5,457 nt of DNA. Origin: an uncultured cyanobacterium (GTDB taxonomy: Bacteria; Cyanobacteriota; Cyanobacteriia; Phormidesmidales; Phormidesmidaceae). Shown in pieces: positions 1-5,457 of this stretch. The notes beneath the pieces are model-generated. The model saw nothing but the letters and a program-made list of their open reading frames with translations. It ran no database searches and was not told where the DNA came from. Location: positions 1 through 5,457 of the forward strand of contig CALHGI010000054.1 in the NCBI GenBank assembly GCA_938029995.1, read 5' to 3'. The position numbers and the translations under genes were made by a program. Within the stretch, counting starts at the first letter, position 1. Every line of letters starts with the position of its first letter.

Positions 1-491
1 GCCACAACTCGAAGTTCTCTACGAGAAGCTTTTTGTAGTGGTATGGCAGCACTTCCTCTCCTGGTTTTGACCAAGGTAATCACTGATAGTTCTCGGGTAA
101 AGAAATCAGTTAGCTTTGTTAGACCTTTCTCATGATCTGAAATAAAATCGATGTAGACAATGTCCTTAAGTAACGGTGGTATTGTTCCATTTTCTAAAAG
201 AATTGGGATAAGTGCCGTACTTCCATCGGCGAGAGCTGACATCCACTCTCGTGTAACCCACTTAGATTGTAATGATGAATTTGAAAATAAAACCAATACA
301 TAACTAGCTTGGCCAATTCCTTGATTCATTTTCTCCAAAAATGAATCGCCTGGTTGAATTTCACGACGGTCTAACCATACAGGAATCCCAAGGGTATCAA
401 AGTTATCAACGATCTTGTCTGCCACTTGTTCATCTTGACGTGAGTAGCTAATAAAAATTTTAGGGGGCTGTGATGTTGTTTCAGTTACCAT
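1..491 (-). CDS. TIR-domain protein, N-terminal part (runs off the left edge)
   Basis: An open frame of 163 codons starts at ATG 491 and is still open at base 1, so the C-terminus is missing. An AGGAG at 503-507 (minus strand) sits 11 bases before the start and supports it. Residues 10-140 read as a TIR domain: the opening strand KIFISYSRQDEQVADKI (11-27), then VWLDRREIQPGDSF (38-51) as the BB-loop region, ASYVLVLFSNSSLQSKW (62-78), and TREW with Glu82 at the position of the catalytic glutamate of NAD-cleaving TIR domains. Bacterial TIR proteins of this kind are usually effectors that cleave or cyclise NAD+ when a fused or partner sensor is triggered; that role is inferred from the family. 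Residues 141-163 are basic and look like a linker to an unseen C-terminal domain, which would decide the trigger. There is no signal peptide or membrane segment in view, so the protein is probably cytoplasmic. It shares its strand with the CHAT remnant upstream. The TIR call is firm; enzymatic activity is not proven. Confidence 0.9.
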   Translation of the reverse strand, partial: MVTETTSQPPKIFISYSRQDEQVADKIVDNFDTLGIPVWLDRREIQPGDSFLEKMNQGIGQASYVLVLFSNSSLQSKWVTREWMSALADGSTALIPILLENGTIPPLLKDIVYIDFISDHEKGLTKLTDFFTRELSVITLVKTRRGSAAIPLQKASRRELRVV

Positions 492-548
492 TCAAGCCTG
501 ATCTCCTGAATCACTTGCTTGCACCATTTAGAGCCTTTTTATATCTGC

Positions 549-577
549 TACATAGACATAGCTTATAAGGTATTCAA
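549..577 (-). promoter_or_regulatory. Candidate promoter of the TIR gene
   Basis: Read on the minus strand, a -35-like TTGAAT (572-577) is followed after exactly 17 bases by TATGTA (549-554). Transcription would start near 542 and leave a leader of about 50 bases before ATG 491. The -10 box matches the consensus at only three of six positions. An alternative -10 (TATAAG, about 564-569) lies in the same stretch but has no clear -35. The position is right; the strength is uncertain. Confidence 0.35.
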
Positions 578-590
578 CTATTAGCGACAG

Positions 591-616
591 TACCCTGTAG
601 GGTAAGATTGACTTAC
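591..616. repeat. Two overlapping short inverted repeats upstream of the TIR promoter
   Basis: TACCCT-GT-AGGGTA (591-604) is a perfect 6-bp dyad around two bases. Its right arm overlaps a second dyad, GTAAG-ATTGA-CTTAC (602-616), with 5-bp arms. The pair lies just upstream of the candidate -35 box of the TIR gene (572-577), where an activator or repressor dimer could bind. Alternative RNA hairpins are also possible if the upstream gene is read through. Function is inferred from position only. Confidence 0.4.
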
Positions 617-637
617 GAACATATTTACTATGTCACC

Positions 638-653
638 TCTGCTCATGAGCAGA
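638..653. repeat. Perfect 16-bp palindrome TCTGCTCATGAGCAGA
   Basis: This is an uninterrupted, perfectly self-complementary 16-mer, long enough to be unlikely by chance in a 363-base gap. No T-run follows on either strand, so it is not a standard intrinsic terminator. A dimeric regulator site upstream of the TIR gene is the simplest reading, without direct support. Confidence 0.45.
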
Positions 654-854
654 CTTAAAAATGTTAAAATTAACGATAAACCATAGGGTTCTAATGAATG
701 CTGAAACTCGAAGACTTTAATGTATTACGACTCTACCAGTAGTAGTCGGCAGGATCTACTCCAAAAGTACTGTCCCAAGTTTGATATTTGGATATTTGAG
801 GTGTGCCCAAATTTCAACTTGAATAGGACTCCATACATTAAGCATGAGAAATCT

Positions 855-1244
855 TTAAAGATATAAAGCTAGCGGGCATACTTCTACCTGATCTGCTAGA
901 GCATTTAGTTGTTTGTATTTAGCCCGATAGTATTCATACATTTCTTGAACAACATCAAAGGGTTGACCAGAATCTGCTGATGATTGGGCTGCAATAAGCA
1001 AATGTCGAATGGTTTCAGAAATATTATCATCAAGGACAGGCCAATAAGTAACACCTAAGGCACCACATCCAGCAGCAATAAAAGCCCTAATAAATCCAGC
1101 TACTTCACCTCCTCCAAGATTTGTGCCTTGACCTGAAGCACAGGCACCTAAAATTGTTAGCTTATTCCTCGGTAAGCTAACTCCCATGGCGATATCAAAT
1201 TGTGTCAGACAATCCCCTTCCAACTCTAAAACAGGCCCTGGCAC
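855..1244 (-). pseudogene. CHAT-domain (caspase-like) protease, C-terminal remnant cut by the IS
   Basis: The remnant encodes about 128 residues of a CHAT domain, the caspase-HetF-associated-with-TPRs peptidase family. From the GTG at 1244, the visible blocks are LELEGDCLTQFDI (6-18), KLTILGACASGQG (28-40) with the expected catalytic Cys35, and GGGEVAGFIRAFIAAGCGAL (44-63) followed by VTYWPVLDD (65-73). These are the classic end blocks of the fold, and the frame stops normally at TAA 855. The catalytic histidine block, which in CHAT proteins lies just before the LELEGD-like segment, is absent because the frame runs straight into the end of the insertion sequence. An in-frame TGA at 1263-1265, inside the IS, closes it upstream. 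The GTG at 1244 is itself within the IS terminal repeat, so it is not the native start. Without the histidine, the fragment should have no protease activity. CHAT proteins in bacteria often act as defence or cell-death proteases with N-terminal sensor domains; none survives here. Confidence 0.85.
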
Positions 1245-1259
1245 TGGTTTGCTAACAGG
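1237..1259. repeat. IS terminal inverted repeat, transposase 3' end
   Basis: It begins CCTGGCACTGGTTTGC on the plus strand and pairs with 2288-2310, with mismatches at repeat positions 13, 17 and 20. It contains the TAG stop of the second transposase frame (1252-1254) and the GTG (1242-1244) from which the CHAT remnant could be read. Confidence 0.85.
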
Positions 1260-1935
1260 GCATCACCTTAAAGCCTCTACTGTTTAGGAGTTCTAAAGTG
1301 CTCAGTGGTCGTGAGCAAAAGCCCATTTTCATGGCGGGTGTTGTCCGTTTACCGAGTCCCCAATGCGGTCTGACCCAATTATGAATCAGTCGTTGTACGT
1401 CCAACACTCGCTGCAACCCTGACAGTTTTTTCGCGTAGAGATTCTGTCGTCTTCGATAGGCACTGCATCGTCTCCTCAAAGCGGCATTCTGAGCCTCGTT
1501 GTGATTAGCATGGACCTCATATTTTGGGCTGATTGCGGTAAACGGATGCTCTATTTTCACCCACTCAACTCGCCGATTTCCTTGAGACCCTTTAATTTTC
1601 ATGGCCACCTCTAACCCCTCTCGCCAAACCTTACGATGACCATAATCAGGGTGATAGTCTCCTGCCTTGAGAAAGACGCTTGCCAGTTTCCACAGTTCTT
1701 GTCCATAGCGTCTTTCCCCATCGGTAAACCATCGAATTCCATCGCAGGCTTTCATCCATTCCCAGGCGGCTTGAACACCGTTGGCAAAAAGATGTTCATC
1801 CTTGATTCCAGCCTGAGCGGTAACCCAATAGCGGCTCTCTCGTTCAATGAAGTGGATCGTCCAGCCCGGTGACTGACTGGGGGGGAAGGTTCTCGCCCAC
1901 GCGAGTGTAGACTTCATCGCCTTCAACGGTGACAT
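1252..1935 (-). CDS. IS1-like transposase, second frame (catalytic domain)
   Basis: 227 codons are open, but residues 1-19 from ATG 1935 are an out-of-frame reading of the first frame, so that start is probably not used. True family sequence begins at about residue 20 (SQSPGWTIHFIERESRYW). It holds the second catalytic Asp in WFTDGERRYG (Asp72) and the third acid in NHNEAQNAALRRR (Glu147), the region matching the ERxNLxLR-type motif of IS1 transposases. A basic tail follows (RRRCSAYRRRQNLYAKKLSG). It should be made as a fusion with the first frame, by skipping one base at the C run (1879-1885). The stop TAG lies within the IS terminal repeat. Confidence 0.85.
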   Translation of the reverse strand: MSPLKAMKSTLAWARTFPPSQSPGWTIHFIERESRYWVTAQAGIKDEHLFANGVQAAWEWMKACDGIRWFTDGERRYGQELWKLASVFLKAGDYHPDYGHRKVWREGLEVAMKIKGSQGNRRVEWVKIEHPFTAISPKYEVHANHNEAQNAALRRRCSAYRRRQNLYAKKLSGLQRVLDVQRLIHNWVRPHWGLGKRTTPAMKMGFCSRPLSTLELLNSRGFKVMPC

Positions 1936-2248
1936 CAGACCCCTCCGGGGCTGGCGGTGACCAGTTCTTGGCTTGGGCAGCTAGACGATGTTCCCAACGT
2001 AGGATAGTGCTGTGAGATTTGCCAAACGTGCGGCCAGCTGCACGGGCACCCATCCCTTCTGTCCTCGCATTGACCGCATAGCTGACGACGGCACTGGAGG
2101 TGCGTAAGCGGGCCATCGGAGTGCCTGTTCGTTCATTGAATCGCTTGCCACAGTCTTTGCAGCGATATCGTTGGACTGGAGACCCATCTTGGAGCTTATC
2201 AACGCCTCGTTTGGTCACCTGTTGACTTTGACAGTAGGGGCAGTCCAT
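1844..2248 (-). CDS. IS1-like transposase, first frame (zinc finger, HTH, first Asp)
   Basis: 134 residues begin MDCPYCQSQQVTKRG. Cys3, Cys6, Cys30 and Cys33 form the CxxC...CxxC zinc-binding segment typical of the N-terminal (InsA-like) part of IS1 transposases. A helix-turn-helix-like stretch follows (about 65-90: MGARAAGRTFGKSHSTILRW), which should recognise the terminal repeats. VEGDEVYT (108-115) carries Asp111, the first acid of the DDE catalytic core. The frame leaves the family sequence at residue 123 and ends 11 residues later, because the rest of the catalytic domain is in the second frame. Joined at that point, the two parts give a continuous protein of about 331 residues. Alone, this product could only bind DNA, as InsA does in IS1, where it acts as a repressor. 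Confidence 0.85.
   Translation of the reverse strand: MDCPYCQSQQVTKRGVDKLQDGSPVQRYRCKDCGKRFNERTGTPMARLRTSSAVVSYAVNARTEGMGARAAGRTFGKSHSTILRWEHRLAAQAKNWSPPAPEGSDVTVEGDEVYTRVGENLPPQSVTGLDDPLH
1879..1885 (-). other. Seven-C run at the transposase frame junction
   Basis: On the minus strand the junction reads AAC CTT CCC CCC CAG in the first frame. The second frame continues the family sequence from AGT just after the run, so it is displaced by +1. Loss of one C in DNA or transcript, or a +1 ribosomal slip, would join residue 123 of the first part to residue 20 of the second (LPP-SQSPGW). It may be a programmed slippage site, a disabling mutation or a sequencing error in a homopolymer. Confidence 0.7.
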
Positions 2249-2274
2249 TAGCCTGATAACTATACTCTACAAGG

Positions 2275-2303
2275 ATTATAACGAGATCCTATTTGCAGAC
2301 CAG
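2275..2303 (-). promoter_or_regulatory. Candidate transposase promoter
   Basis: On the minus strand a perfect TATAAT (2275-2280) lies 26 bases before the transposase ATG. The matching -35 position at 17-base spacing falls inside the terminal repeat and reads CTGGTC, a poor match. A -35 inside the repeat is common in small insertion sequences. The start at ATG 2248 has only a short AGG a few bases upstream, so weak translation is likely. Confidence 0.4.
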
Positions 2304-2310
2304 TGCCAGG
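2288..2310. repeat. IS terminal inverted repeat, transposase 5' end
   Basis: Read on the minus strand it begins CCTGGCACTGGTCTGC, matching the other end at 20 of 23 positions. The transposase start lies 40 bases further in. Confidence 0.85.
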
Positions 2311-2531
2311 TTATCCCTATGGCTTAGCGTTACTAATTTGCGGAATAATTTATAATCTACAAATTCTTGGCAGGATAAAGTCAGTTCAGCCTCTAAATCA
2401 TTAACCGCTATGGCATTACCCCAATCCGTTAGGGGATAGACAAGCGCTGATGGCGATAGGTTATCAACCTGGGCAAGTCTTATAATTTCTAGGATATTAC
2501 TTAGCCCATTTGCTAGTTTAGGTTTGTTTAA
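2311..2531. other. Region between IS and binding-protein gene; minus-strand open frame without a good start
   Basis: These 221 bases hold the upstream region of the plus-strand operon. On the minus strand a frame is open from just after a TGA (2547-2549) into the IS end, where it stops at 2289. It has no ATG or GTG, only TTG 2546, and its last six residues are IS-encoded. The translation (for example LSNILEIIRLAQVDNLSPSA, then VYPLTDWGNAIAVNDLEAEL) has a protein-like composition, but I recognise no family. It has no HxxCHG-type motif, so it is not the lost part of the CHAT domain. It may be a remnant of a gene truncated by the IS, or chance. Confidence 0.35.
2481..2486 (+). promoter_or_regulatory. 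Candidate -10 box of the binding-protein/kinase operon
   Basis: A perfect TATAAT sits 45 bases before ATG 2532 and would give a leader of about 40 bases. No good -35 lies at 16-18 bases; the nearest candidate, TTATCA (2461-2466), is only 14 bases away. If this is the promoter, it may need an activator. Confidence 0.35.
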
Positions 2532-3413
2532 ATGAGACGCGATCAATCATTGGCAGGGCTTCTAGGCTTACTAATGTTGCTGACAGTGGGCTGTGAGAAT
2601 GCCACTAATATTGCTATCCAGGGTACTGGGAAAGCTTCAATCACCAATAGTCACGACGCCGCAGAAACAATTACCATTGTCGGAGCCAGCACCCCCTACC
2701 CTGCGATTCAGCAATTGGCTACAGCCTACGCCCCCCATGGGAGTGATACCAAGGTAACGTTCTTAGAGTCTAGTCAATCAAGTGGTGGCATAGCCGGTGT
2801 CAAGGAAGGTTGGGCTGAAATTGGCACCGTAACACGCCCGCCGAAGCCGGAAGAAGATAGCGATAATTTAGCGTATCGAGCATTGGCCAAGGATGCACTG
2901 CTGGTGGCGACTCACCCCAGCGTGGATGAGATTCAAAATTTAACCACTGAAGCCCTCCAGAGCATTTATAGTGGCCAAGCAACTAACTGGCAAGAATTTG
3001 GCGGACCTGATGCTGAAATTATTGTCTTAGACAGGGCAGAAGATACCTCAGCAAAACGCTTACTACGTAAACACTATTTGGGGCCCACGCTCCAAAATTC
3101 TCCAACGTCGATCATGTTACGGTATGAATCGGATTTAATTGAAGCGATTCAAGATACTCCCTACAGTATTGGCATCATCTCCCTAGCGAAAGCCACTGTA
3201 AATGCCCTACCGGTCAACATCATCAGCCTGGATGGCATTGCCCCGACAGCCAAGAATTTGAATTCGGATAAATATGTGATGTATAGAACCTTAGGAATTG
3301 TTTGGGATGGCACCCCAGGAAAGGAGACCCAGGAGTTTATTGATTTTATATTTAGTGAAACAGGCGCGGATATTTTGCAACAAGCTGGCTATTCGACTGA
3401 ATTTACAGATTAA
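2532..3413 (+). CDS. PstS-like periplasmic substrate-binding lipoprotein
   Basis: 293 residues from ATG 2532, with only a weak AGG about ten bases upstream. The start is fixed by the export signal: MRRDQ, a hydrophobic core (residues 7-19) and lipobox LTVGC with Cys21 as the expected lipidated residue. It should therefore be exported and membrane-anchored. The mature part follows the phosphate-binding PstS plan (type II periplasmic binding fold): ITIVGASTPYPAIQQLATAY (47-66), the Ser/Gly-rich SSQSSGGIAGVKEGWAEIG (80-98), VTRPPK (100-105), then LTTEALQSIYSGQATNW (137-153) with EFGGPDAEIIVLDR (155-168). The RxxxSGT phosphate contact of PstS is altered here: Arg168 is followed by AEDTSAK. The ligand may therefore be phosphate or another oxyanion. 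The histidine kinase starts 29 bases downstream on the same strand, and no pstCAB genes are in view, so a sensory role alongside the kinase is more likely than transport. Family assignment is firm; ligand is open. Confidence 0.85.
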   Translation: MRRDQSLAGLLGLLMLLTVGCENATNIAIQGTGKASITNSHDAAETITIVGASTPYPAIQQLATAYAPHGSDTKVTFLESSQSSGGIAGVKEGWAEIGTVTRPPKPEEDSDNLAYRALAKDALLVATHPSVDEIQNLTTEALQSIYSGQATNWQEFGGPDAEIIVLDRAEDTSAKRLLRKHYLGPTLQNSPTSIMLRYESDLIEAIQDTPYSIGIISLAKATVNALPVNIISLDGIAPTAKNLNSDKYVMYRTLGIVWDGTPGKETQEFIDFIFSETGADILQQAGYSTEFTD

Positions 3414-3442
3414 GCCAATCCGCAATTCTTTTTCACCATACT

Positions 3443-5374
3443 GTGAGCAAATTCCACGCCTTGAAACTTAGCCTGGCTGGTCAAATCCTGATTCCAATTT
3501 TGTCTACATTCCTAGGTATGTGGGCCATAGGAACAGTTTCGGTTGGTTACATCGAAACTAGCAAGCAAGAGTATCAACTGGAGAGAGAAACCCAGAGAAC
3601 TGCTACCCACATATCTAAAGAGATCGAATCAGCCCAAGAGTTATTAAGTTTCAAAGCAAAATCAATTACGGATAGTCCAGCATTATCGGCCTCGGTGGCC
3701 CTTAAGGATGAGCAGTCCTTACTCAGGGGGTTACTACCGCTCAAATCCAGCCTAGAACTAGATTTTGTCAAAGTTATTGACCAGGATGGAAAGGTTTTAT
3801 CCGATTTAAGAAGTTCGGTATTGGGCTCAGCTCTCCTACAGGATACGGAGGTGATGGCATTAGCCCAAAGAGGTCTCCTAGTTAACGGTTTAATCGTATC
3901 CCAAGACTCGGCCCCACCTGTGTTGTTCAAGACCCTGTCGGTGACATCCAAACAGGATGATGTCGGGAGTATTTTAGTGGGATATGCCCTGACATCAGAT
4001 ATTTTGGCGGACATGCTAGGGGCAGAGAGGCAGCAGCTTGTCCTCATGCACAAATCAGACGTGATCGCGACGACATTATCCATTAAAGAACCAGTAAACT
4101 GGACGCCCCAGTCGGCCTATGTCCAGAAAATACAAATTGATGGTGTCTCATATTTGAGCCAAGCCATTGACCTCCCTCAGATTGCCAATGGCCAGTTTCA
4201 GGCTGTCGTATTAACCTCACTGACAAATTTTCATGCGTCTCAGCGCCAAATGTGGTTATTGGTCTATGGCGTTGGGCTCTTGGGAGGACTGCTGATATCG
4301 GTAGCGGGGCTATGGACTACACGTTTAATCACTCGCCGCATTACCAAGTTGACGGAAGCCACGCAAAAACTAGCCGACGGAGACCTAAGTGTTTCTATAC
4401 CTGTGGATGGCAGCGATGAAGTGGCTACCCTGGCCATGAGTTTCAACAATATGACTGGGCAACTCAAACATAGAAACCTAAAAATAGAAACTCAATTAGA
4501 AGAATTAGAGCAGCTCGTAAAGAAACTCCAACAAATGCCTGAACAAGTTCATATGGCTAAGATGGCAGGATTAGGGCAAATGGTAGCTGGAGTTGCCCAT
4601 GAGATTAACAATCCAGTCAGTTTCATTTATGGCAACGTGAATCCAGCAAAAGAGTATGCCCAGGATTTAGTGAATTTAGTTCGTTTATATCAAAAATATT
4701 GTCCTGAGCCCCATCCCGAAATTCAGAAGTCAGAAAACGTCATTGATATTGATTTTGTTATTCAGGATCTGCCCAAGATACTAGACTCAATGGAGTCAGG
4801 CGCAGAGCGCATCCGAGAGATTGTTTTAAACTTAAAAAATTTCTCTCGCAAGGGTGAGGCCACCATGAAAAAAGTCGATATTCATGATGGTCTTGACAGC
4901 ACACTTGTTATTTTAGGAAATCGATTAAAGGTGCAACCTAATCGGCGAGCCATTAAAGTGGTGAAAGAATATAACTTTTTACCCAAAGTGAATTGTTTTG
5001 CCGGAGAAGTCAATCAGGTCTTTATGAATGTGTTGAGCAATGCTATTGATGCGTTAGAAATGCATATGGCCAACCAAGCTATCAACAGCTCTGATTCCAC
5101 AACAGATTTTCATCCGGAAATTCGCCTGCAAACAGATGTGTTTAATGATGATTGGATAACCATTACCATTGCGGATAACGGGCCTGGAATTCCTGAAACA
5201 ATTCGCAGTAAATTGTTTGACCCTTTCTTTACCACCAAAGTGGTAGGCCAAGGTACGGGGCTCGGTCTATCCATCAGCTACCAGATTATCGTTGAAAAAC
5301 ATGGCGGCAAAATATGGTGTGACTCTCACGCTGGTGTGGGTACCGAATTTGTTATTCAACTGCCTGCGGGATAA
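3443..5374 (+). CDS. Membrane sensor histidine kinase (Cache-like sensor, HAMP, HisKA, HATPase)
   Basis: 643 residues from GTG 3443; no clear ribosome site precedes it, and coupling to the upstream gene is plausible. The GTG start keeps the whole first membrane helix. Order of parts: transmembrane helix about 9-36; an extracytoplasmic region about 37-268 with a Cache-type strand pattern ([16 protein letters not shown], 108-123); second helix about 269-291; HAMP about 290-343 with GSDEVATL (323-330); a coiled-coil linker (345-368); a HisKA-type dimerisation domain with His386 in VAHEINNP as the phosphorylation site; and a C-terminal ATPase. ATP-site boxes are intact: N box [15 protein letters not shown] (524-538), G1 DNGPGIP (578-584), F box FDPFFTTK (592-599), G2 GQGTGLGLS (602-610). 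There is a long insert between the His motif and the second helix ([18 protein letters not shown], 421-438), as in many cyanobacterial kinases of this class. It has no receiver domain, so its partner response regulator must be encoded elsewhere. It probably reads the ligand state of the lipoprotein encoded just upstream. All catalytic motifs are present. Confidence 0.95.
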   Translation: MSKFHALKLSLAGQILIPILSTFLGMWAIGTVSVGYIETSKQEYQLERETQRTATHISKEIESAQELLSFKAKSITDSPALSASVALKDEQSLLRGLLPLKSSLELDFVKVIDQDGKVLSDLRSSVLGSALLQDTEVMALAQRGLLVNGLIVSQDSAPPVLFKTLSVTSKQDDVGSILVGYALTSDILADMLGAERQQLVLMHKSDVIATTLSIKEPVNWTPQSAYVQKIQIDGVSYLSQAIDLPQIANGQFQAVVLTSLTNFHASQRQMWLLVYGVGLLGGLLISVAGLWTTRLITRRITKLTEATQKLADGDLSVSIPVDGSDEVATLAMSFNNMTGQLKHRNLKIETQLEELEQLVKKLQQMPEQVHMAKMAGLGQMVAGVAHEINNPVSFIYGNVNPAKEYAQDLVNLVRLYQKYCPEPHPEIQKSENVIDIDFVIQDLPKILDSMESGAERIREIVLNLKNFSRKGEATMKKVDIHDGLDSTLVILGNRLKVQPNRRAIKVVKEYNFLPKVNCFAGEVNQVFMNVLSNAIDALEMHMANQAINSSDSTTDFHPEIRLQTDVFNDDWITITIADNGPGIPETIRSKLFDPFFTTKVVGQGTGLGLSISYQIIVEKHGGKIWCDSHAGVGTEFVIQLPAG

Positions 5375-5457
5375 ATTCTATCGATCCTCATCGCTTACCC
5401 AACCATGGCAGCCCCAAGATTCTGACCCACAATCAACGTCCTCCGGCTCTATTGTCC
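5375..5457. other. Region after the kinase; possible tail of a convergent gene
   Basis: No start with a ribosome site and no terminator hairpin is seen here. One minus-strand frame is open from the window edge (5455) to a TAG at 5378-5380 and reads as an acidic tail ending GCHGWVSDEDR. If real, it would be a gene converging on the kinase with only three bases between the two stops. Two plus-strand frames are also open over the same bases, so the evidence is weak. Confidence 0.25.

Larger units (their letters stand above)
492..854. other. Intergenic region between TIR gene and CHAT remnant
   Basis: These 363 bases contain no convincing gene on either strand. They hold the ribosome site and candidate promoter of the TIR gene, a cluster of short palindromes (591-616 and 638-653), and a perfect tandem duplication of the octamer GATATTTG at 783-798. 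The region is AT-rich. The longest minus-strand frame with an ATG start is 29 codons (756-845); it has no visible ribosome site and resembles nothing I know. Confidence 0.6.
1237..2310 (-). mobile_element. IS1-family-like insertion sequence, complete
   Basis: The element is bounded by 23-bp imperfect inverted repeats (1237-1259 and 2288-2310; 20/23 match). It carries one transposase in two overlapping minus-strand frames that fill nearly all of it; the second frame stops inside the terminal repeat. The tips contain GGCACTG, which fits my recollection that IS1-family ends begin with GG and have TG a few bases in; on that reading the true tips would be 1240 and 2307. The size, about 1.07 kb, and the roughly 331-residue product fit the long-transposase relatives of IS1 rather than IS1 itself. 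Flanking bases on the two sides (ending ...aaaacaggc and starting ttatccctat) show no 8-9 bp duplication under either choice of tips. Transposition activity depends on whether the frameshift at 1879-1885 is bypassed. Confidence 0.88.

Noticed and set aside
638..653. 16-bp palindrome as a terminator for the CHAT gene
   Set aside because: No run of T follows on the minus strand, and the palindrome is about 200 bases beyond the CHAT stop.
783..798. Tandem duplication GATATTTGGATATTTG
   Set aside because: Only two units of eight AT-rich bases. This is too short and simple to suggest an iteron or regulatory array.
756..845. Small minus-strand frame of 29 codons after the CHAT stop, in the same reading frame
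   Set aside because: The CHAT remnant already ends at a family-typical point. The small frame has no ribosome site and no known family, and in-frame position has a one-in-three chance.
1636..1872. 78-codon plus-strand frame inside the IS
   Set aside because: It is opposite the catalytic domain of the transposase, with no ribosome site or recognisable motif.
2399..2421. CATTAACC and CATTACCC, resembling units of a cyanobacterial Pho box upstream of the PstS-like gene
   Set aside because: The two units are 15 bases apart instead of the usual 11, there is no third unit, and the second is a poor match. No phosphate regulation can be claimed.
2311..2531. Possibility that the right flank of the IS carries the missing CHAT histidine block
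   Set aside because: I read the minus-strand frames next to the IS and found no HxxCHG-like motif and no segment that would join to the LELEGD block.
3574..4083. Long open frame on the minus strand inside the kinase gene
   Set aside because: It lies wholly opposite the kinase sensor region, its translation resembles nothing, and the plus-strand gene has intact motifs. It is a shadow of that gene.

Overview
The window looks like a cyanobacterial chromosome or plasmid segment. The grounds are an IS1-like element of the long, roughly 330-residue kind, a CHAT-domain gene next to a TIR-domain gene, and a lipoprotein-like PstS homologue paired with a Cache/HAMP histidine kinase. Moderate GC and this gene mix would suit an Acaryochloris-like genome, but that is an impression from family resemblance, not a computed assignment.

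Left third (1-1244, minus strand): a damaged accessory or defence-type segment. The N-terminal 163 codons of a TIR-domain protein run off the left edge (3-491). They are preceded by a 363-base gap holding a candidate promoter and several palindromes. Upstream of that (855-1244) lies the C-terminal half of a CHAT-domain (caspase-like) protease. It keeps the catalytic cysteine block but has lost the part that should carry the catalytic histidine.

Middle (1237-2310): a complete IS1-family-like insertion sequence with 23-bp terminal inverted repeats (20/23 matching). Its transposase is split into two overlapping minus-strand frames at a run of seven C. One end of the element lies exactly where the CHAT gene is cut. 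There is no target-site duplication, and the DNA on the far side does not carry the missing CHAT segment. This suggests that a deletion or rearrangement followed insertion.

Right half (2311-5374, plus strand): a two-gene operon of different character. A PstS-like periplasmic substrate-binding lipoprotein (2532-3413) is followed 29 bases later by a large membrane histidine kinase (3443-5374) with an extracytoplasmic Cache-like sensor, HAMP, HisKA and HATPase domains. No transporter genes and no response regulator are in view. The natural reading is a binding protein that reports ligand to the kinase rather than feeding a permease. The last 83 bases hold no clear gene; a minus-strand frame could be the tail of a convergent gene.

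Nothing here proves a new system. The most interesting points are the binding-protein/kinase pair with an altered anion-binding motif, and the TIR plus decapitated CHAT remnants of what may have been a defence or programmed-death locus.
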